A stretch of 64,000 nucleotides of DNA from Tardiphaga robiniae. GTDB taxonomy: Bacteria; Pseudomonadota; Alphaproteobacteria; Rhizobiales; Xanthobacteraceae. Where the stretch lies: contig NZ_JABMCJ010000077.1 of NCBI RefSeq assembly GCF_013359755.1, forward strand, positions 1-64,000, in the 5' to 3' direction. Numbering within the stretch: position 1 is the first letter of the stretch; each line of letters opens with the position of its first letter. This document shows positions 7,884 to 16,759 of the stretch, piece after piece. A program made the position numbers and the translations under genes. The notes under the pieces were generated by a model that saw only the letters and a list, made by a program, of their open reading frames with translations, had not been told where the DNA came from and did not search any database.

Positions 7884-8996
7884 ATGTCTTCGAAGTCACC
7901 GTTATCGGCAAATTTACTCGACGAACTTGACGCCGCACTGGCCCACGGAACGGTCGCACGGCGCGTGGAAACGCTGCGCCGCGTCACGGATCTGTTCGTC
8001 AACAATGCCGTGGATTACTCCGACGCGCAGATCGCAGTGTTCGACGACGTCTTCGATTGCCTGCTGACGCATATGGAAGCGTCTGCAAAGGCCCTTCTGG
8101 CCGAGCGACTGGCACCCATCCCTGTCGCACCGCCCCGGGTCGTCCGGACCCTCGCATTCGACGATTTGATCGAGGTCGCCGCCCCCGTGCTCTCACAATC
8201 GGAGCAGCTCGATGATCATGCGCTGATCGAAAATGCACGCACCAAGAGCCAGGACCATCTGCTCGCGATTTCGACGCGCAAGGTCCTGAGCGGCGCCCTG
8301 ACGGATGTTCTTGTCGAACGCGGCAACGACGCCGTCGTCACCAGCACCGTCAACAACCGCGGCGCCGACATTACAGAGCGCGGCTACAATACCCTGCTCT
8401 CCCGTGCCGAGGGCAACGACACGATTGCGACATGTGTTGGCCTGCGTCCCTCCATTCCGCGCCACCACTATCTGAAGCTCGTCGCCAAGGCGTCGGCCTC
8501 GGTCCGGGCGAAGCTGGAAGCCGCCCACGTCCACCACACCGCCGACATATCTCTGGTGGTTCAGCAGGTCGCCCGGCGGGCTCGCTCCGCACCAGGCAGC
8601 ATCAGTCAGCAGACCGTCATCGCCCATGGTCTCGTACGCTCCCTGTTTGAAGACGGTCGGCTGGATGAAAACGAAGTGGCGAAATTCGCCGAAGCCGGCA
8701 AGTTCGACGAGGCTAACGCCGCGCTCGCGTGCCTGGCCAACGTGCCAATCTCCGTCGCGGAAACCATGATGGTCGAATCCCGCAGCGAGGGCATTTTCAT
8801 TCTGTGCAAGGTCGCGAATTTTTCATGGAAGACCGTCAAGACCATCATCAACATGCGCGAGCAACTCGCTGGAACGCAAATGTCTGACAGCGCGACCGAC
8901 CGCGAGACCTATGAACGTCTGCGCATCTCCGCGGCACAACAGGTCCTGCGCTTCCACCGTATGCAGCAGGCGACGTCCGACCTACCTGCCGCCTGA
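7884..8996 (+). CDS. DUF2336 family protein
   Basis: The product is a 370-residue soluble, mostly helical protein. Its N-terminal two thirds have the pattern of DUF2336 (RRVETLRRVTDLFV, then LAFDDLIEVAAPVLSQSEQLDDHALIENAR and KVLSGALTDVLVERGNDAVV), a helical-repeat domain common in alphaproteobacteria. The C-terminal region continues as helices rich in Ala and Glu. Biochemical function is unknown; homologs often sit near signalling genes, as here after a diguanylate cyclase. The ATG at 7884 starts the conserved part. No membrane segment or signal is seen. Confidence 0.82.
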   Translation: MSSKSPLSANLLDELDAALAHGTVARRVETLRRVTDLFVNNAVDYSDAQIAVFDDVFDCLLTHMEASAKALLAERLAPIPVAPPRVVRTLAFDDLIEVAAPVLSQSEQLDDHALIENARTKSQDHLLAISTRKVLSGALTDVLVERGNDAVVTSTVNNRGADITERGYNTLLSRAEGNDTIATCVGLRPSIPRHHYLKLVAKASASVRAKLEAAHVHHTADISLVVQQVARRARSAPGSISQQTVIAHGLVRSLFEDGRLDENEVAKFAEAGKFDEANAALACLANVPISVAETMMVESRSEGIFILCKVANFSWKTVKTIINMREQLAGTQMSDSATDRETYERLRISAAQQVLRFHRMQQATSDLPAA

Positions 8997-9024
8997 CGTT
9001 TGTCAGTCGACATGTTTCCACGCG

Positions 9025-9045
9025 AATGGCCGCAGTCTGGCCATT
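9025..9045 (+). other. Short hairpin in the DUF2336 / dehydrogenase gap
   Basis: aatggcc and ggccatt form a 7-bp stem around a 7-base loop, 30 bases after the DUF2336 stop. No T tract follows, so it is at most a weak or factor-dependent terminator. The remaining gap up to 9186 shows nothing else. Confidence 0.35.
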
Positions 9046-9186
9046 GAGACGGAGCGCCGCAACGCCAATTGCGCTGAGCAGCCATTCCGTCAGCAGGCAT
9101 CGACTTGCCGGTGAAGGCGCTGATAGTGATGCCTCGATCACGGCGAATAACGCCGGAACGGGTTGGCATCAAGCAGGGCGGGATTC

Positions 9187-10161
9187 ATGCGCGTCTTGAT
9201 TACAGGCGCCGGTGGCTTCATCGGCAGAACACTCACTTCTGTGCTGCTTCAAGCAGGCGCGCTCACCAGTACTGCAGGCACAAGCGAAACAATCGAGGAG
9301 CTCCTCCTTCTCGACACACATCTGCCGCCAGCATCCGACCGATGTGTGAGGCACTTGCAAGCCGACATCGACGCACCCGATACGCTGAAGAAAATCGCTG
9401 CATGGAAACCCCATAGCGTGTTTCATCTCGCCGCTGTGCTGACCAGCGCCGCAGAACAGGACCCGGCGCGCGCGCTGGCGGTGAATGTTTCGGCACTGGC
9501 GGAATTGATCGACGCGATCGGCGCGAAAGATGCTCCGCCGCGCCTGATCTTTCCAAGTTCGATCGCGGTCTTCGGCGGCCTATTGCCTGATCATGTCGAT
9601 GACGATCATTTGCAGCGTCCACAAACCTCCTATGGCACGCACAAGGCCATCGCCGAATTGATGCTGGCGGACGCCACGCGTCACGGAATGGTCGATGCAC
9701 GCGCCCTGCGCCTGCCGATCGTGCTGGTGCACCCCGGCCCGCCAACACAGTCGGTATCTGACCGTATCGCAGGCATCGTTCGTGATGGCGTCGCCGGAAA
9801 GCCGTCGATTTGCCCATTGCGCGCGGACACCAAAGTGCCGGTCGTTTCGGTGGAGACCGTTGCGCAGAATTTGATCACGCTTCACAATGCCGATCCAGCC
9901 AAGATGCGCGGGAAACGCGCGCTCAATCAACCTGCTTTGACGATCAGCATGGAAGACATTATTGAATCGATCGCACGTGTCACCAACACCACGCCGAACG
10001 TGACATATGCCCTCGATTCCGATCTCAAGAAGATCGTCGATAGCTGGCCGAAAGGTTTCATCTCCACCCGCGCGCCATCCCTCGGCGTCGTCGCCGACAA
10101 GAGTTTCGAGGACATCGTGAGCCAGTATCGCCAGCGTCTTGCCGAAAAATCTGCTGCATGA
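9187..10161 (+). CDS. NAD-dependent sugar-acid dehydrogenase, D-erythronate dehydrogenase-like (extended SDR)
   Basis: From the ATG at 9187 the protein is 324 residues. It starts at once with a Rossmann motif (ITGAGGFIG) and carries an active-site Tyr-Lys pair in SYGTHKAIAE plus the SDR serine in FPSSIAVFGG. The overall layout (RLPIVLVHPGPP, then VPVVSVETVAQNL) matches the DenD group that oxidises D-erythronate at C2 with NAD. An upstream TTG (9163) is in frame but adds nothing conserved. The stop overlaps the start of the next gene by 4 bases (ATGA), so the two are coupled. Other DenD-pathway genes (kinase, isomerase) are absent here, so the true substrate may differ. Confidence 0.72.
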   Translation: MRVLITGAGGFIGRTLTSVLLQAGALTSTAGTSETIEELLLLDTHLPPASDRCVRHLQADIDAPDTLKKIAAWKPHSVFHLAAVLTSAAEQDPARALAVNVSALAELIDAIGAKDAPPRLIFPSSIAVFGGLLPDHVDDDHLQRPQTSYGTHKAIAELMLADATRHGMVDARALRLPIVLVHPGPPTQSVSDRIAGIVRDGVAGKPSICPLRADTKVPVVSVETVAQNLITLHNADPAKMRGKRALNQPALTISMEDIIESIARVTNTTPNVTYALDSDLKKIVDSWPKGFISTRAPSLGVVADKSFEDIVSQYRQRLAEKSAA

Positions 10162-11486
10162 CCGAGCCTGCAGTCGACATCTGCATCATTGGCGCCGGCT
10201 CATCCGGTATTGCCGTTGCCAAGGCCCTGCACGACAAGGGGCTCAGTTTCGACATCTACGAGAAGGGCTCAAATATCGGCGGGATGTGGCGCTACGGCAA
10301 TGACAATGGCCTGTCCTGCGCCTATCGCAGTCTGCATATCGACACCAGCCGCAACAATCTCGGCTACTCCGATTTTCCGATTCCAGCCGACAAGCCCGAC
10401 TTCCTGTCGCACCAGCAGTTGCTGGAATATCTGGAAGCCTATGCGGATCGGTTTGGCGCACGATCTCGCACCCGCTTCAACTGCGAAGTGACCTCGGTCG
10501 AAAAGACCGATGACGGCTGGCGCGTCACGACGAAGGAAGGCACCCGCGAATACAAGACGGTGATTGTCGCCAACGGCCATCTCTGGGATCCGCGTTGGCC
10601 GACGTTCTCTGGCACATTCAACGGCACGGCGATTCATTCCAGCCAGTATCGCACCGCGCAGCCTTTCGAGGATAAGAAGGTGCTGGTCGTCGGCATCGGA
10701 AATTCGGCCGTCGATATCGCCATCGATCTCTGCAAGCGCGCCAGCAGCGTCGTGCTGTCCACGCGAACCGGCGCCCATATCATGCCGAAATACATGATGG
10801 GCATCCCGATCGATCGCTGGTCGGCCTTCTTCGCGCGCAAGCTGAAATTCCCGACACTGCTGACACGCATGATCATGGCACGGCTGATCTATCTCGCTGT
10901 CGGCGACCAGACCCGCTTCGGCGTGCCGAAGCCGAAACATCCCATGTGGCGCGAACATGCGACATTGAGCCAGGAGCTGCTGCCTTATATCGGCCATGGC
11001 TGGATCAGCATCAAGCCAAACGTCACCGCGCTGGAGGGGGACGCCATCGCCTTCGCCGATGGCACGCAGGAGAGCTTCGACGCGGTGATCTACGCAACCG
11101 GTTACAAGACCAGCTTCCCGTTCCTCGCGCCCGAGATCTTCTCGGTGCCGGAAGATGGCGGCATGGTCGATCTCTATCGGCGCATCACGCCGCCGAACCG
11201 ACCCGGCCTGTTCTTTGCCGGATTGGTGCAGCCCATCGGGCCGACCATACCGCTGGTCGAAATCCAGGCCCGATGGATCGCATCTGTGCTGACCGGAAAG
11301 GTCGCCCTGCCCAGCCCTGGCGATATGGCGCTGGAGGTCCGCGACTTTCACCAGAGGAAGATCAGCACCTGGCTCAATTCAGCGCGCTACACGCTGGAAG
11401 TCGATTTCAAGGATTATGCCGGCGAGCTCAACGGCGACATTGCAAAGGCGGCAAGTGGGCGTCCAGCGGCCATGGCATCGGCCTGA
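10158..11486 (+). CDS. Flavin-containing monooxygenase (FMO / Baeyer-Villiger class)
   Basis: The product is 442 residues. An FAD-binding GxGxxG appears at the start (IIGAGSSGIAVAKAL), an NADPH-binding motif in the middle (VVGIGNSAVDIAIDL), the FMO signature FxGxxxHxxxY as FNGTAIHSSQY, and the late conserved ATGYKTSFPFL. Together these mark a class B flavin monooxygenase that uses NADPH and oxygen to oxidise a soft nucleophile or ketone. The gene overlaps the dehydrogenase by ATGA, so both enzymes probably act on related compounds. Convergent with osrA, 40 bases apart. Substrate cannot be read from the sequence. Confidence 0.88.
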   Translation: MTEPAVDICIIGAGSSGIAVAKALHDKGLSFDIYEKGSNIGGMWRYGNDNGLSCAYRSLHIDTSRNNLGYSDFPIPADKPDFLSHQQLLEYLEAYADRFGARSRTRFNCEVTSVEKTDDGWRVTTKEGTREYKTVIVANGHLWDPRWPTFSGTFNGTAIHSSQYRTAQPFEDKKVLVVGIGNSAVDIAIDLCKRASSVVLSTRTGAHIMPKYMMGIPIDRWSAFFARKLKFPTLLTRMIMARLIYLAVGDQTRFGVPKPKHPMWREHATLSQELLPYIGHGWISIKPNVTALEGDAIAFADGTQESFDAVIYATGYKTSFPFLAPEIFSVPEDGGMVDLYRRITPPNRPGLFFAGLVQPIGPTIPLVEIQARWIASVLTGKVALPSPGDMALEVRDFHQRKISTWLNSARYTLEVDFKDYAGELNGDIAKAASGRPAAMASA

Positions 11487-11526
11487 CCGGATTCATTTTT
11501 CGCGGAACGCGTGGCTCTCGCACCGC

Positions 11527-12165
11527 TCAATAGCGCAGTACTTTCGAACCGATGGCTGCACCCAGCGCCGCCACGACGAGGGCTGCGAGCGTGTACCAGG
11601 TCGCGACAAACAGCGGCGAGTCGTCCGCGCAATGCGCGGCGTAAAACGTCGCCCCTAGCCCGGCTGACATCAATCCCGCGAGTGCACCGGCAACGGCGGG
11701 GCGTGACGGCGCGCCGTGGCGCAGCGCGATCATCGCGCCGCCGAGGATCGGCAGCGACAGCAGCGTGATCGCCGCCGAACACAGCGACGAGTTTCTGCCG
11801 ATAATGCGCACCATCATCGGGGCGCGCTGCGGCATCGTCATTTCGACGATCAACGCCACGATGAGTATGAACGGCGACAGCAGCAACAGCCAGATCCAGC
11901 GCCCCAACGACGCCTCGGGCCGGGACAGATGGACACTGATCACGATGGCTGGAATGGCGAGCGCCAAGGTCACCAGAAACTTCGTATCGAAGAACGGATT
12001 CCGCATCGCCGACATGAAGTCCGGGCGAATGCCAAGCGTCACCAGCAACATCGCCGCCACCACCGGCAGCGTGACCAACAAGGCCATCGCGAGCTGCGTG
12101 CTCACGGGACGCGGCCTCTGATCATTGTCGGCGGCGAGCGTTTGAATCAGGCGATCGGTATCCAT
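11527..12165 (-). CDS. osrA: NrsF/OsrA-type anti-sigma factor (DUF1109)
   Basis: The product is a 212-residue integral membrane protein with six predicted helices and no zinc-finger anti-sigma domain, the layout of the NrsF (DUF1109) family. Its only two cysteines are Cys129 (SSLCSAA) and Cys179 (AAHCADD), close to membrane faces. In Bradyrhizobium OsrA and Caulobacter NrsF cysteines at corresponding places are, as I recall, needed for response to oxidants and heavy metals. The start follows the sigma gene stop by 2 bases. It should hold EcfF inactive until its thiols are oxidised or metal-bound. Confidence 0.85.
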   Translation of the reverse strand: MDTDRLIQTLAADNDQRPRPVSTQLAMALLVTLPVVAAMLLVTLGIRPDFMSAMRNPFFDTKFLVTLALAIPAIVISVHLSRPEASLGRWIWLLLLSPFILIVALIVEMTMPQRAPMMVRIIGRNSSLCSAAITLLSLPILGGAMIALRHGAPSRPAVAGALAGLMSAGLGATFYAAHCADDSPLFVATWYTLAALVVAALGAAIGSKVLRY

Positions 12166-12167
12166 GG

Positions 12168-12713
12168 TCAATCCTTTCGCAGCTTGGCTGCGAGGCTCGC
12201 GAGCCCACGATGCAACGCCACGCGCACGGCGCCTTCGGTCATCGACAATTTCGACGCCGTGGTCTTGATGGATGCGCTCTCCACCGCGATCGATCTCAAC
12301 ACGTCGCGCTGCCGCGGCGGAAGATCGGCGAGATGATTGGATATCTCGACGGTGGGCAATGTTTCGGCCGGCGGCTCGCTCGGAATCGTCTCGGCAAAAT
12401 CGTCGATATTGACGAAGACGCGACGTCCGCGGCGACGCAGCGCATCGATCAGCTTGTTGCGGGCGATCGCAAACAGCCACGGCGCGAATGGCGCGTTCGC
12501 GTCCCAGGTCTGCCGCTTCAAATGCACCGCCAGTAAAATGTCCTGCACAATATCCTCGGCCTGATCGGGCGGCTGGCCAGCCCGTGACAGGCCCTGCCGC
12601 GCTCCGGCGCGCAGCACGGGCGTAACCGACTTCAGCAGGCGATGATAAGCAACGCTATCCCCTGCATTGGCCGACCGCATCAGATCGGTCCATTCGTCGT
12701 CACGTCCGCGCAC
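12168..12713 (-). CDS. ecfF: EcfF/SigF-type ECF sigma factor
   Basis: From the GTG at 12713, which has AGGAG five bases before it, the protein is 181 residues. An in-frame TTG at 12731 lies inside the promoter and is unlikely. Region 2 has DQAEDIVQDILLAVHLKRQTWD and PFAPWLFAIARNKLIDALRRR; region 4 has DLPPRQRDVLRSIAVES with helix-turn-helix TTASKLSMTEGAVRVALHRGL. With an NrsF-type partner directly downstream this is the ECF16-like SigF/EcfF group, which drives a small oxidative and metal stress regulon including methionine sulfoxide reductase genes in relatives; none of those targets is in this window. Confidence 0.87.
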   Translation of the reverse strand: MRGRDDEWTDLMRSANAGDSVAYHRLLKSVTPVLRAGARQGLSRAGQPPDQAEDIVQDILLAVHLKRQTWDANAPFAPWLFAIARNKLIDALRRRGRRVFVNIDDFAETIPSEPPAETLPTVEISNHLADLPPRQRDVLRSIAVESASIKTTASKLSMTEGAVRVALHRGLASLAAKLRKD

Positions 12714-12731
12714 GCGCGCTCCTAAAGCCAA

Positions 12732-12756
12732 TTCGGCGGATAATTCAGTTTGTTAC
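12732..12756 (-). promoter_or_regulatory. Autoregulatory ECF16/EcfF promoter
   Basis: On the minus strand GTAACA (12756-12751), a 15-base spacer, then CGAA (12735-12732), ending 18 bases before the ecfF start. From memory the SigF/EcfF consensus is close to GTAACC-N16-CGAA, so this is a near match at the right place. Confidence 0.65.
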
Positions 12757-13043
12757 GCTAGCTGAGAGAAAAATCACGGAACCGTGAAGCCCTTACCTAC
12801 GCCCCAATCCCGAGCCGAAGATTCAAAGACATCCGGCTCATACCATCGAACCGTCAGAGTGACATCCGTCGCCTTGATTTCAAAGGCAGATTTTAGCTGA
12901 CGCCTGTGGAGACGATAATTGCGGCAGCGTTCATGCCCCGTTTTTGCCGGACTCGTCCGAAGATTCCCTTTTTTTGCCCCGGTGTGAACACCTGCGCAGT
13001 TTCCCTTGCGGCCATTGGGGGCCGGTACTTTGGGGAGATTTCC
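12757..13043. other. Divergent intergenic region upstream of the Lys-rich exported protein
   Basis: About 290 bases without a gene. A perfect palindrome ggtgtgaacacc lies at 12981-12992, 52 bases before the ATG of the plus-strand gene. The frame of that gene is open upstream, but the extra part lacks a signal sequence and ribosome site. Confidence 0.45.
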
Positions 13044-13727
13044 ATGAACATCAGAGCCAGCGGACGTGCGGCATTGGTCATCGCAGCCGGATTGTGGATC
13101 TGCACATCGGCACCGCTTCACGCGACCGAAAACGACGCTCCAGCATCCGAGCCGGCCGCAGCGGTTGGCAGCGCTGCAGACACGTCCGCCGAACCAGCAG
13201 CGAAGGCCACCAAGCACCGCAGTGCCAGGAAGAGCGAAACGAAATCGCGCAAGTCCGACCGGCAGGCAACCAAGACGTCGAAAAAATCGGCTGATGAGGA
13301 CACTGCCAAAACGGAAGACGCGAAGCCGGGAAGCAGCGATACTGCCATCCCGTCATTGGTCGCCAATGCCAATGCGCAATGGCCCTCTGAGACAGCAGCG
13401 ACCAACACCTACAACATGTCATCGCAAGCCGGCAGCGCGCTTGGCCAAATCGGCGGCCAGCAGGAACAGCCCGCAACGACGTCGCCGGATTCCGGCGCCA
13501 GCAACGCGCAGCTCGTTGCCGCTGACCAGCTCAACGACCTCGATCGTGCCATCAGCAACGATAAGCCGCCGCTGACGCTCGCAAAGGCCACCATCGACAC
13601 ACCGGCACCGGAAGTCGCCACCGAGAGCAGCACGACCTGGGACAAGACCTCCCTTGTTGGTAAGATCTTCATCGCATTTGGCGGTTTGCTGACCATGGCC
13701 TCTGCGGCCCGTATGTTTATGGCTTGA
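13044..13727 (+). CDS. Exported low-complexity hypothetical protein
   Basis: The product has 227 residues. The ATG at 13044 follows GGGGAG and opens a signal peptide (about 1-28, cleaving near LHATEN). Residues 30-110 are rich in Ala, Ser, Thr, Lys and Glu with repeated KSxKS-like basic units, likely disordered and able to bind acidic polymers. A second disordered part rich in Gln/Ser/Asn follows. The C-terminus (about 205-227, VGKIFIAFGGLLTMASAARMF) is hydrophobic and could anchor the protein in the membrane. No known domain is recognised. It stands alone between two unrelated units. Confidence 0.65.
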   Translation: MNIRASGRAALVIAAGLWICTSAPLHATENDAPASEPAAAVGSAADTSAEPAAKATKHRSARKSETKSRKSDRQATKTSKKSADEDTAKTEDAKPGSSDTAIPSLVANANAQWPSETAATNTYNMSSQAGSALGQIGGQQEQPATTSPDSGASNAQLVAADQLNDLDRAISNDKPPLTLAKATIDTPAPEVATESSTTWDKTSLVGKIFIAFGGLLTMASAARMFMA

Positions 13728-13802
13728 ACCCCATCCCCCGAGCGGGCAAATTGCGCGGGGCTGTCGATCCTGGCAGCTTCGCAAAAATCCGCGGGATGGA
13801 AC

Positions 13803-14582
13803 ATGAGCAGCTACGAACACCTCATCGTTGAGCGCAAAGACGCGGTCGGCATCATCACGCTGAATCGCCCGAAGATGCTGAATGCGCTTTCTTTCGGTGT
13901 GTTCGGCGAAATCAAGATCGCCATCGACGAGCTGGAAGCCGACACCGCCGTGGGCTGCATCATCGTGACCGGCAGCGAGAAGGCATTTGCCGCCGGGGCA
14001 GATATCAAGGAGATGCAGCCAAAGAGCTTCATCGACATGTTCTCCAGCGACTTCACCGCGATCGGCGGCGACCGTGTCGCCACCTGTACCAAACCGACCA
14101 TTGCTGCCGTCTCAGGCTATGCGCTCGGCGGCGGCTGCGAACTAGCCATGATGTGCGACATCATGATCGCCGCAGACACCGCGAAGTTCGGCCAGCCGGA
14201 AATCACTCTTGGCACCATTCCCGGCATTGGTGGCACCCAACGCCTCACCCGCGCCATCGGCAAATCAAAGGCGATGGACCTCTGCCTGACGGGCCGCATG
14301 ATGGATGCGGCGGAAGCCGAGCGCTCCGGTCTCGTCAGCCGCATTGTCCCGGCCGACAAGCTGATGGAAGAAGCCATCGCCATGGCGGAAAAGATCGCCG
14401 CCATGTCACGCCCGGTAGCGACGATGGCAAAGAACGCCGTCAATCGCGCCTTCGAGACGCCGCTCACCGAAGGCCTCAAGGTTGAACGCGATCTGTTTCA
14501 TGCGACATTCGCGCTGGAAGACCGTTCAGAAGGCATGGCCGCCTTCATCGAGAAGCGGAAGCCGGTCAACAAGAATCGCTAG
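13803..14582 (+). CDS. Enoyl-CoA hydratase
   Basis: The 259-residue protein is full-length for the crotonase family. The oxyanion-hole segments are [11 protein letters not shown] and [15 protein letters not shown], and both catalytic glutamates are present: the one in GGGCELA and the one in [19 protein letters not shown]. It hydrates trans-2-enoyl-CoA to 3-hydroxyacyl-CoA in fatty-acid beta-oxidation. It is monocistronic, and its stop overlaps that of the convergent CoA hydrolase/transferase gene by 4 bases (14579-14582). Confidence 0.93.
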   Translation: MSSYEHLIVERKDAVGIITLNRPKMLNALSFGVFGEIKIAIDELEADTAVGCIIVTGSEKAFAAGADIKEMQPKSFIDMFSSDFTAIGGDRVATCTKPTIAAVSGYALGGGCELAMMCDIMIAADTAKFGQPEITLGTIPGIGGTQRLTRAIGKSKAMDLCLTGRMMDAAEAERSGLVSRIVPADKLMEEAIAMAEKIAAMSRPVATMAKNAVNRAFETPLTEGLKVERDLFHATFALEDRSEGMAAFIEKRKPVNKNR

Positions 14583-16435
14583 GCTGAGCCGCTGCGCGCG
14601 AGCGCGGCGGACACCAGCACACGATAGGCGCGTTCGGCCCATGTGGCCGGACGATCGAGCCCGAGCCGCGCCAGCGCCGCCTCATCAGATGCGCTGGCTG
14701 TATGTGTCATGCCCTCCCAGAACAATCCAGCGAGCTTCTGCGGCGACGCCGATGCAGCGCTGAGGATCTGTAGTGCGGGGATCAGGCGCTGTTCTACTTC
14801 GGTGAAGTCGCTACCAAACGGGAACATGGGCAGCAGACCGGCGTCCCGCGCCGACCTGAGGACAGCGGAGATTCGCTGGGGCACGTTGTCGCGATATGCT
14901 GCAGGAATGTCATAGCTCCTGGGAAGCTTTCCGGCCTCCTTGGCTTGTCGCATCAGCTCCGGCTGAAAGCGCGAGTCGGACACCTGCAGCATGGCCGCGA
15001 TCACATCCGCATCGGATTTCCCGCGCAGATCGGCGACACCATACTCCGTCACGATGATATCGCGCAGGTGTCGCGGGATTGTGGTGTGACCGTAGCTCCA
15101 GCGAATATTGGAGGCTGGCTTCTTGCCGGCGCGCGTCGCTTCGAGAGTCAGGATCGAGCGTGCACCCTCCAGAGCAAAAGCCTGTGAGACGAAATTATAC
15201 TGCCCGCCGACCCCGCTCACGACCTGGCCGTTCTCGAGACCGTCGGAGATCGCAGCGCCCATCAGCGTCGCCATCATCGTGTTGTTGACGAAGCGCGCAT
15301 CGACGCGCGCACGGCGTTTGGCATCTTCGTCACCGTAGAGTTCGTTGGTGAATGACACCGGCATCATCTGGATTTTCGCCAGACGCTCCGGCGTCATGTC
15401 GCGCAGCGCCTGATAGAATGCCTTCGGCCCAAGAAAGAACGCGCCATGCACGATGGTGTCATCCACCTCGCGCTTGAGAATGCCCGCATCAATCAAACCG
15501 AGAAATGCTTCGAACAGCATTTCACTGACGCCGTAGAGGCCGCGTTCGAACGTCGCGACTTCTTTCGGAGGCGCGTCGGGGGCAAGACGCTGCATCAGAT
15601 TACGAAACGCCGCATTGTCGCGGTGGCGAACGATCAGGCCCTGCGCCAGCGCATCGCCCACTTGCCCAATGCCGATCTGCAGCGTGCCGCCGTCGCACAC
15701 CAGGCCGGCAGCGTGTAATCCAATCGCGTATTTGGTGTCGTTGACCGGTTCGGACGGGGGCGCAAACAGCGGAAATTCAGTCTCCGGGCTTTCGAGCACC
15801 GCGTGAAACTCATCGCTGGTAAGATCACCCTGCCCCGGCATGAAGGGCAATTCCGAATTGACCTGACCGATTAGCCTGAACGAGACGCGACCTTCATTGC
15901 GCGCCCGCATCAGATCAAGTGTGGTGTCGGTATTGCAGCTCAGACTATAGCGCGCGGCGCCATCGACCACACGCTTCGACACCAATTGCGTGATGACGTT
16001 GAGCCCGCGCGTCAGAAGATAGGACGACGCATGGGTGTAGTTCGCCGAAATATAGTGCTGCTGCGCGTCGGCAACCCGCAACCATTTTCCCGCAAGGAAG
16101 AAGAATTCGTTGACCTGAATGTTTGGCGGCAGCTCACCTTTATGCAGCGCGTTTGCATAAGCGAGATCGGGATAGCCCCCGAACAGCCGTTCGATCACCG
16201 GATTGATGAAGCGCTTCTCCAGCTCGCTGGATGGTCTCGGCTTCTCCAGTGTCAGGGCAGAGAAGAACGTCAGTCTGACATTGCGATCGGCCAGCGCGCG
16301 CTGATAGAGCGCATTGATGATATGGTTGGCCTTGCCAAGCCCGAGCGGCAGCCCGACCACGAGCGTCGTCCCGACGTCGCGAATGATGTCTTCAGCGATG
16401 GCGTCGGGATCAGTGAAGATCTTGGGCATAAGCAT
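14579..16435 (-). CDS. Acetyl-CoA hydrolase/transferase family protein
   Basis: The protein is 618 residues; either of two nearby ATGs (16435 or 16429) may start it. It has the two-domain CoA-transferase fold: an N-terminal part beginning [13 protein letters not shown] with [12 protein letters not shown], and a C-terminal AcetylCoA_hyd_C part with [14 protein letters not shown] and the closing segment [16 protein letters not shown]. The family moves CoA between acetyl-CoA and short carboxylates (succinate, 4-hydroxybutyrate, propionate). At about 618 residues it is longer than ordinary acetate:succinate CoA transferases (about 500), matching a long subgroup common in Bradyrhizobium relatives. 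Exact acceptor is unknown. Confidence 0.8.
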   Translation of the reverse strand: MLMPKIFTDPDAIAEDIIRDVGTTLVVGLPLGLGKANHIINALYQRALADRNVRLTFFSALTLEKPRPSSELEKRFINPVIERLFGGYPDLAYANALHKGELPPNIQVNEFFFLAGKWLRVADAQQHYISANYTHASSYLLTRGLNVITQLVSKRVVDGAARYSLSCNTDTTLDLMRARNEGRVSFRLIGQVNSELPFMPGQGDLTSDEFHAVLESPETEFPLFAPPSEPVNDTKYAIGLHAAGLVCDGGTLQIGIGQVGDALAQGLIVRHRDNAAFRNLMQRLAPDAPPKEVATFERGLYGVSEMLFEAFLGLIDAGILKREVDDTIVHGAFFLGPKAFYQALRDMTPERLAKIQMMPVSFTNELYGDEDAKRRARVDARFVNNTMMATLMGAAISDGLENGQVVSGVGGQYNFVSQAFALEGARSILTLEATRAGKKPASNIRWSYGHTTIPRHLRDIIVTEYGVADLRGKSDADVIAAMLQVSDSRFQPELMRQAKEAGKLPRSYDIPAAYRDNVPQRISAVLRSARDAGLLPMFPFGSDFTEVEQRLIPALQILSAASASPQKLAGLFWEGMTHTASASDEAALARLGLDRPATWAERAYRVLVSAALARSGSA

Positions 16436-16759
16436 TCCGGCTGGGCAGGATCGGCAGCTCCTCAGCGCAATCGCGCAGCAAAGCCGGATAGAGTTACCAC
16501 TGCGTGCGGTTATTCAGAAATGTGCCCGACATGCAACACACGCGGCCATGTGAAGCGGGTTTATTCGTCGCATTCACGGAGCGCCCCATCCTCCCTAGAG
16601 TCCTGATCAATCAAGCAAATCGGGGCAGCCAAATGCCCTGTGGGGAAAGCGCAAAAGCCCGGAGGTTCTTCGCCGGATGGTTTGCCTGCAAAGGCAACGC
16701 CCTCTAAACATACCTAGACGTCAGCGGGGGCGGACGTCCGAAGATTGCTTTGGGATAAT
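16436..16759. other. Divergent intergenic region, CoA transferase / TolC
   Basis: This 324-base gap must contain two divergent promoters; no motif is decisive. A small hairpin ttgcc-tgcaaa-ggcaa lies at 16682-16697 and a pair of gacgtc sites at 16717-16722 and 16733-16738, just before the TolC gene start. No gene is seen. Confidence 0.45.
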
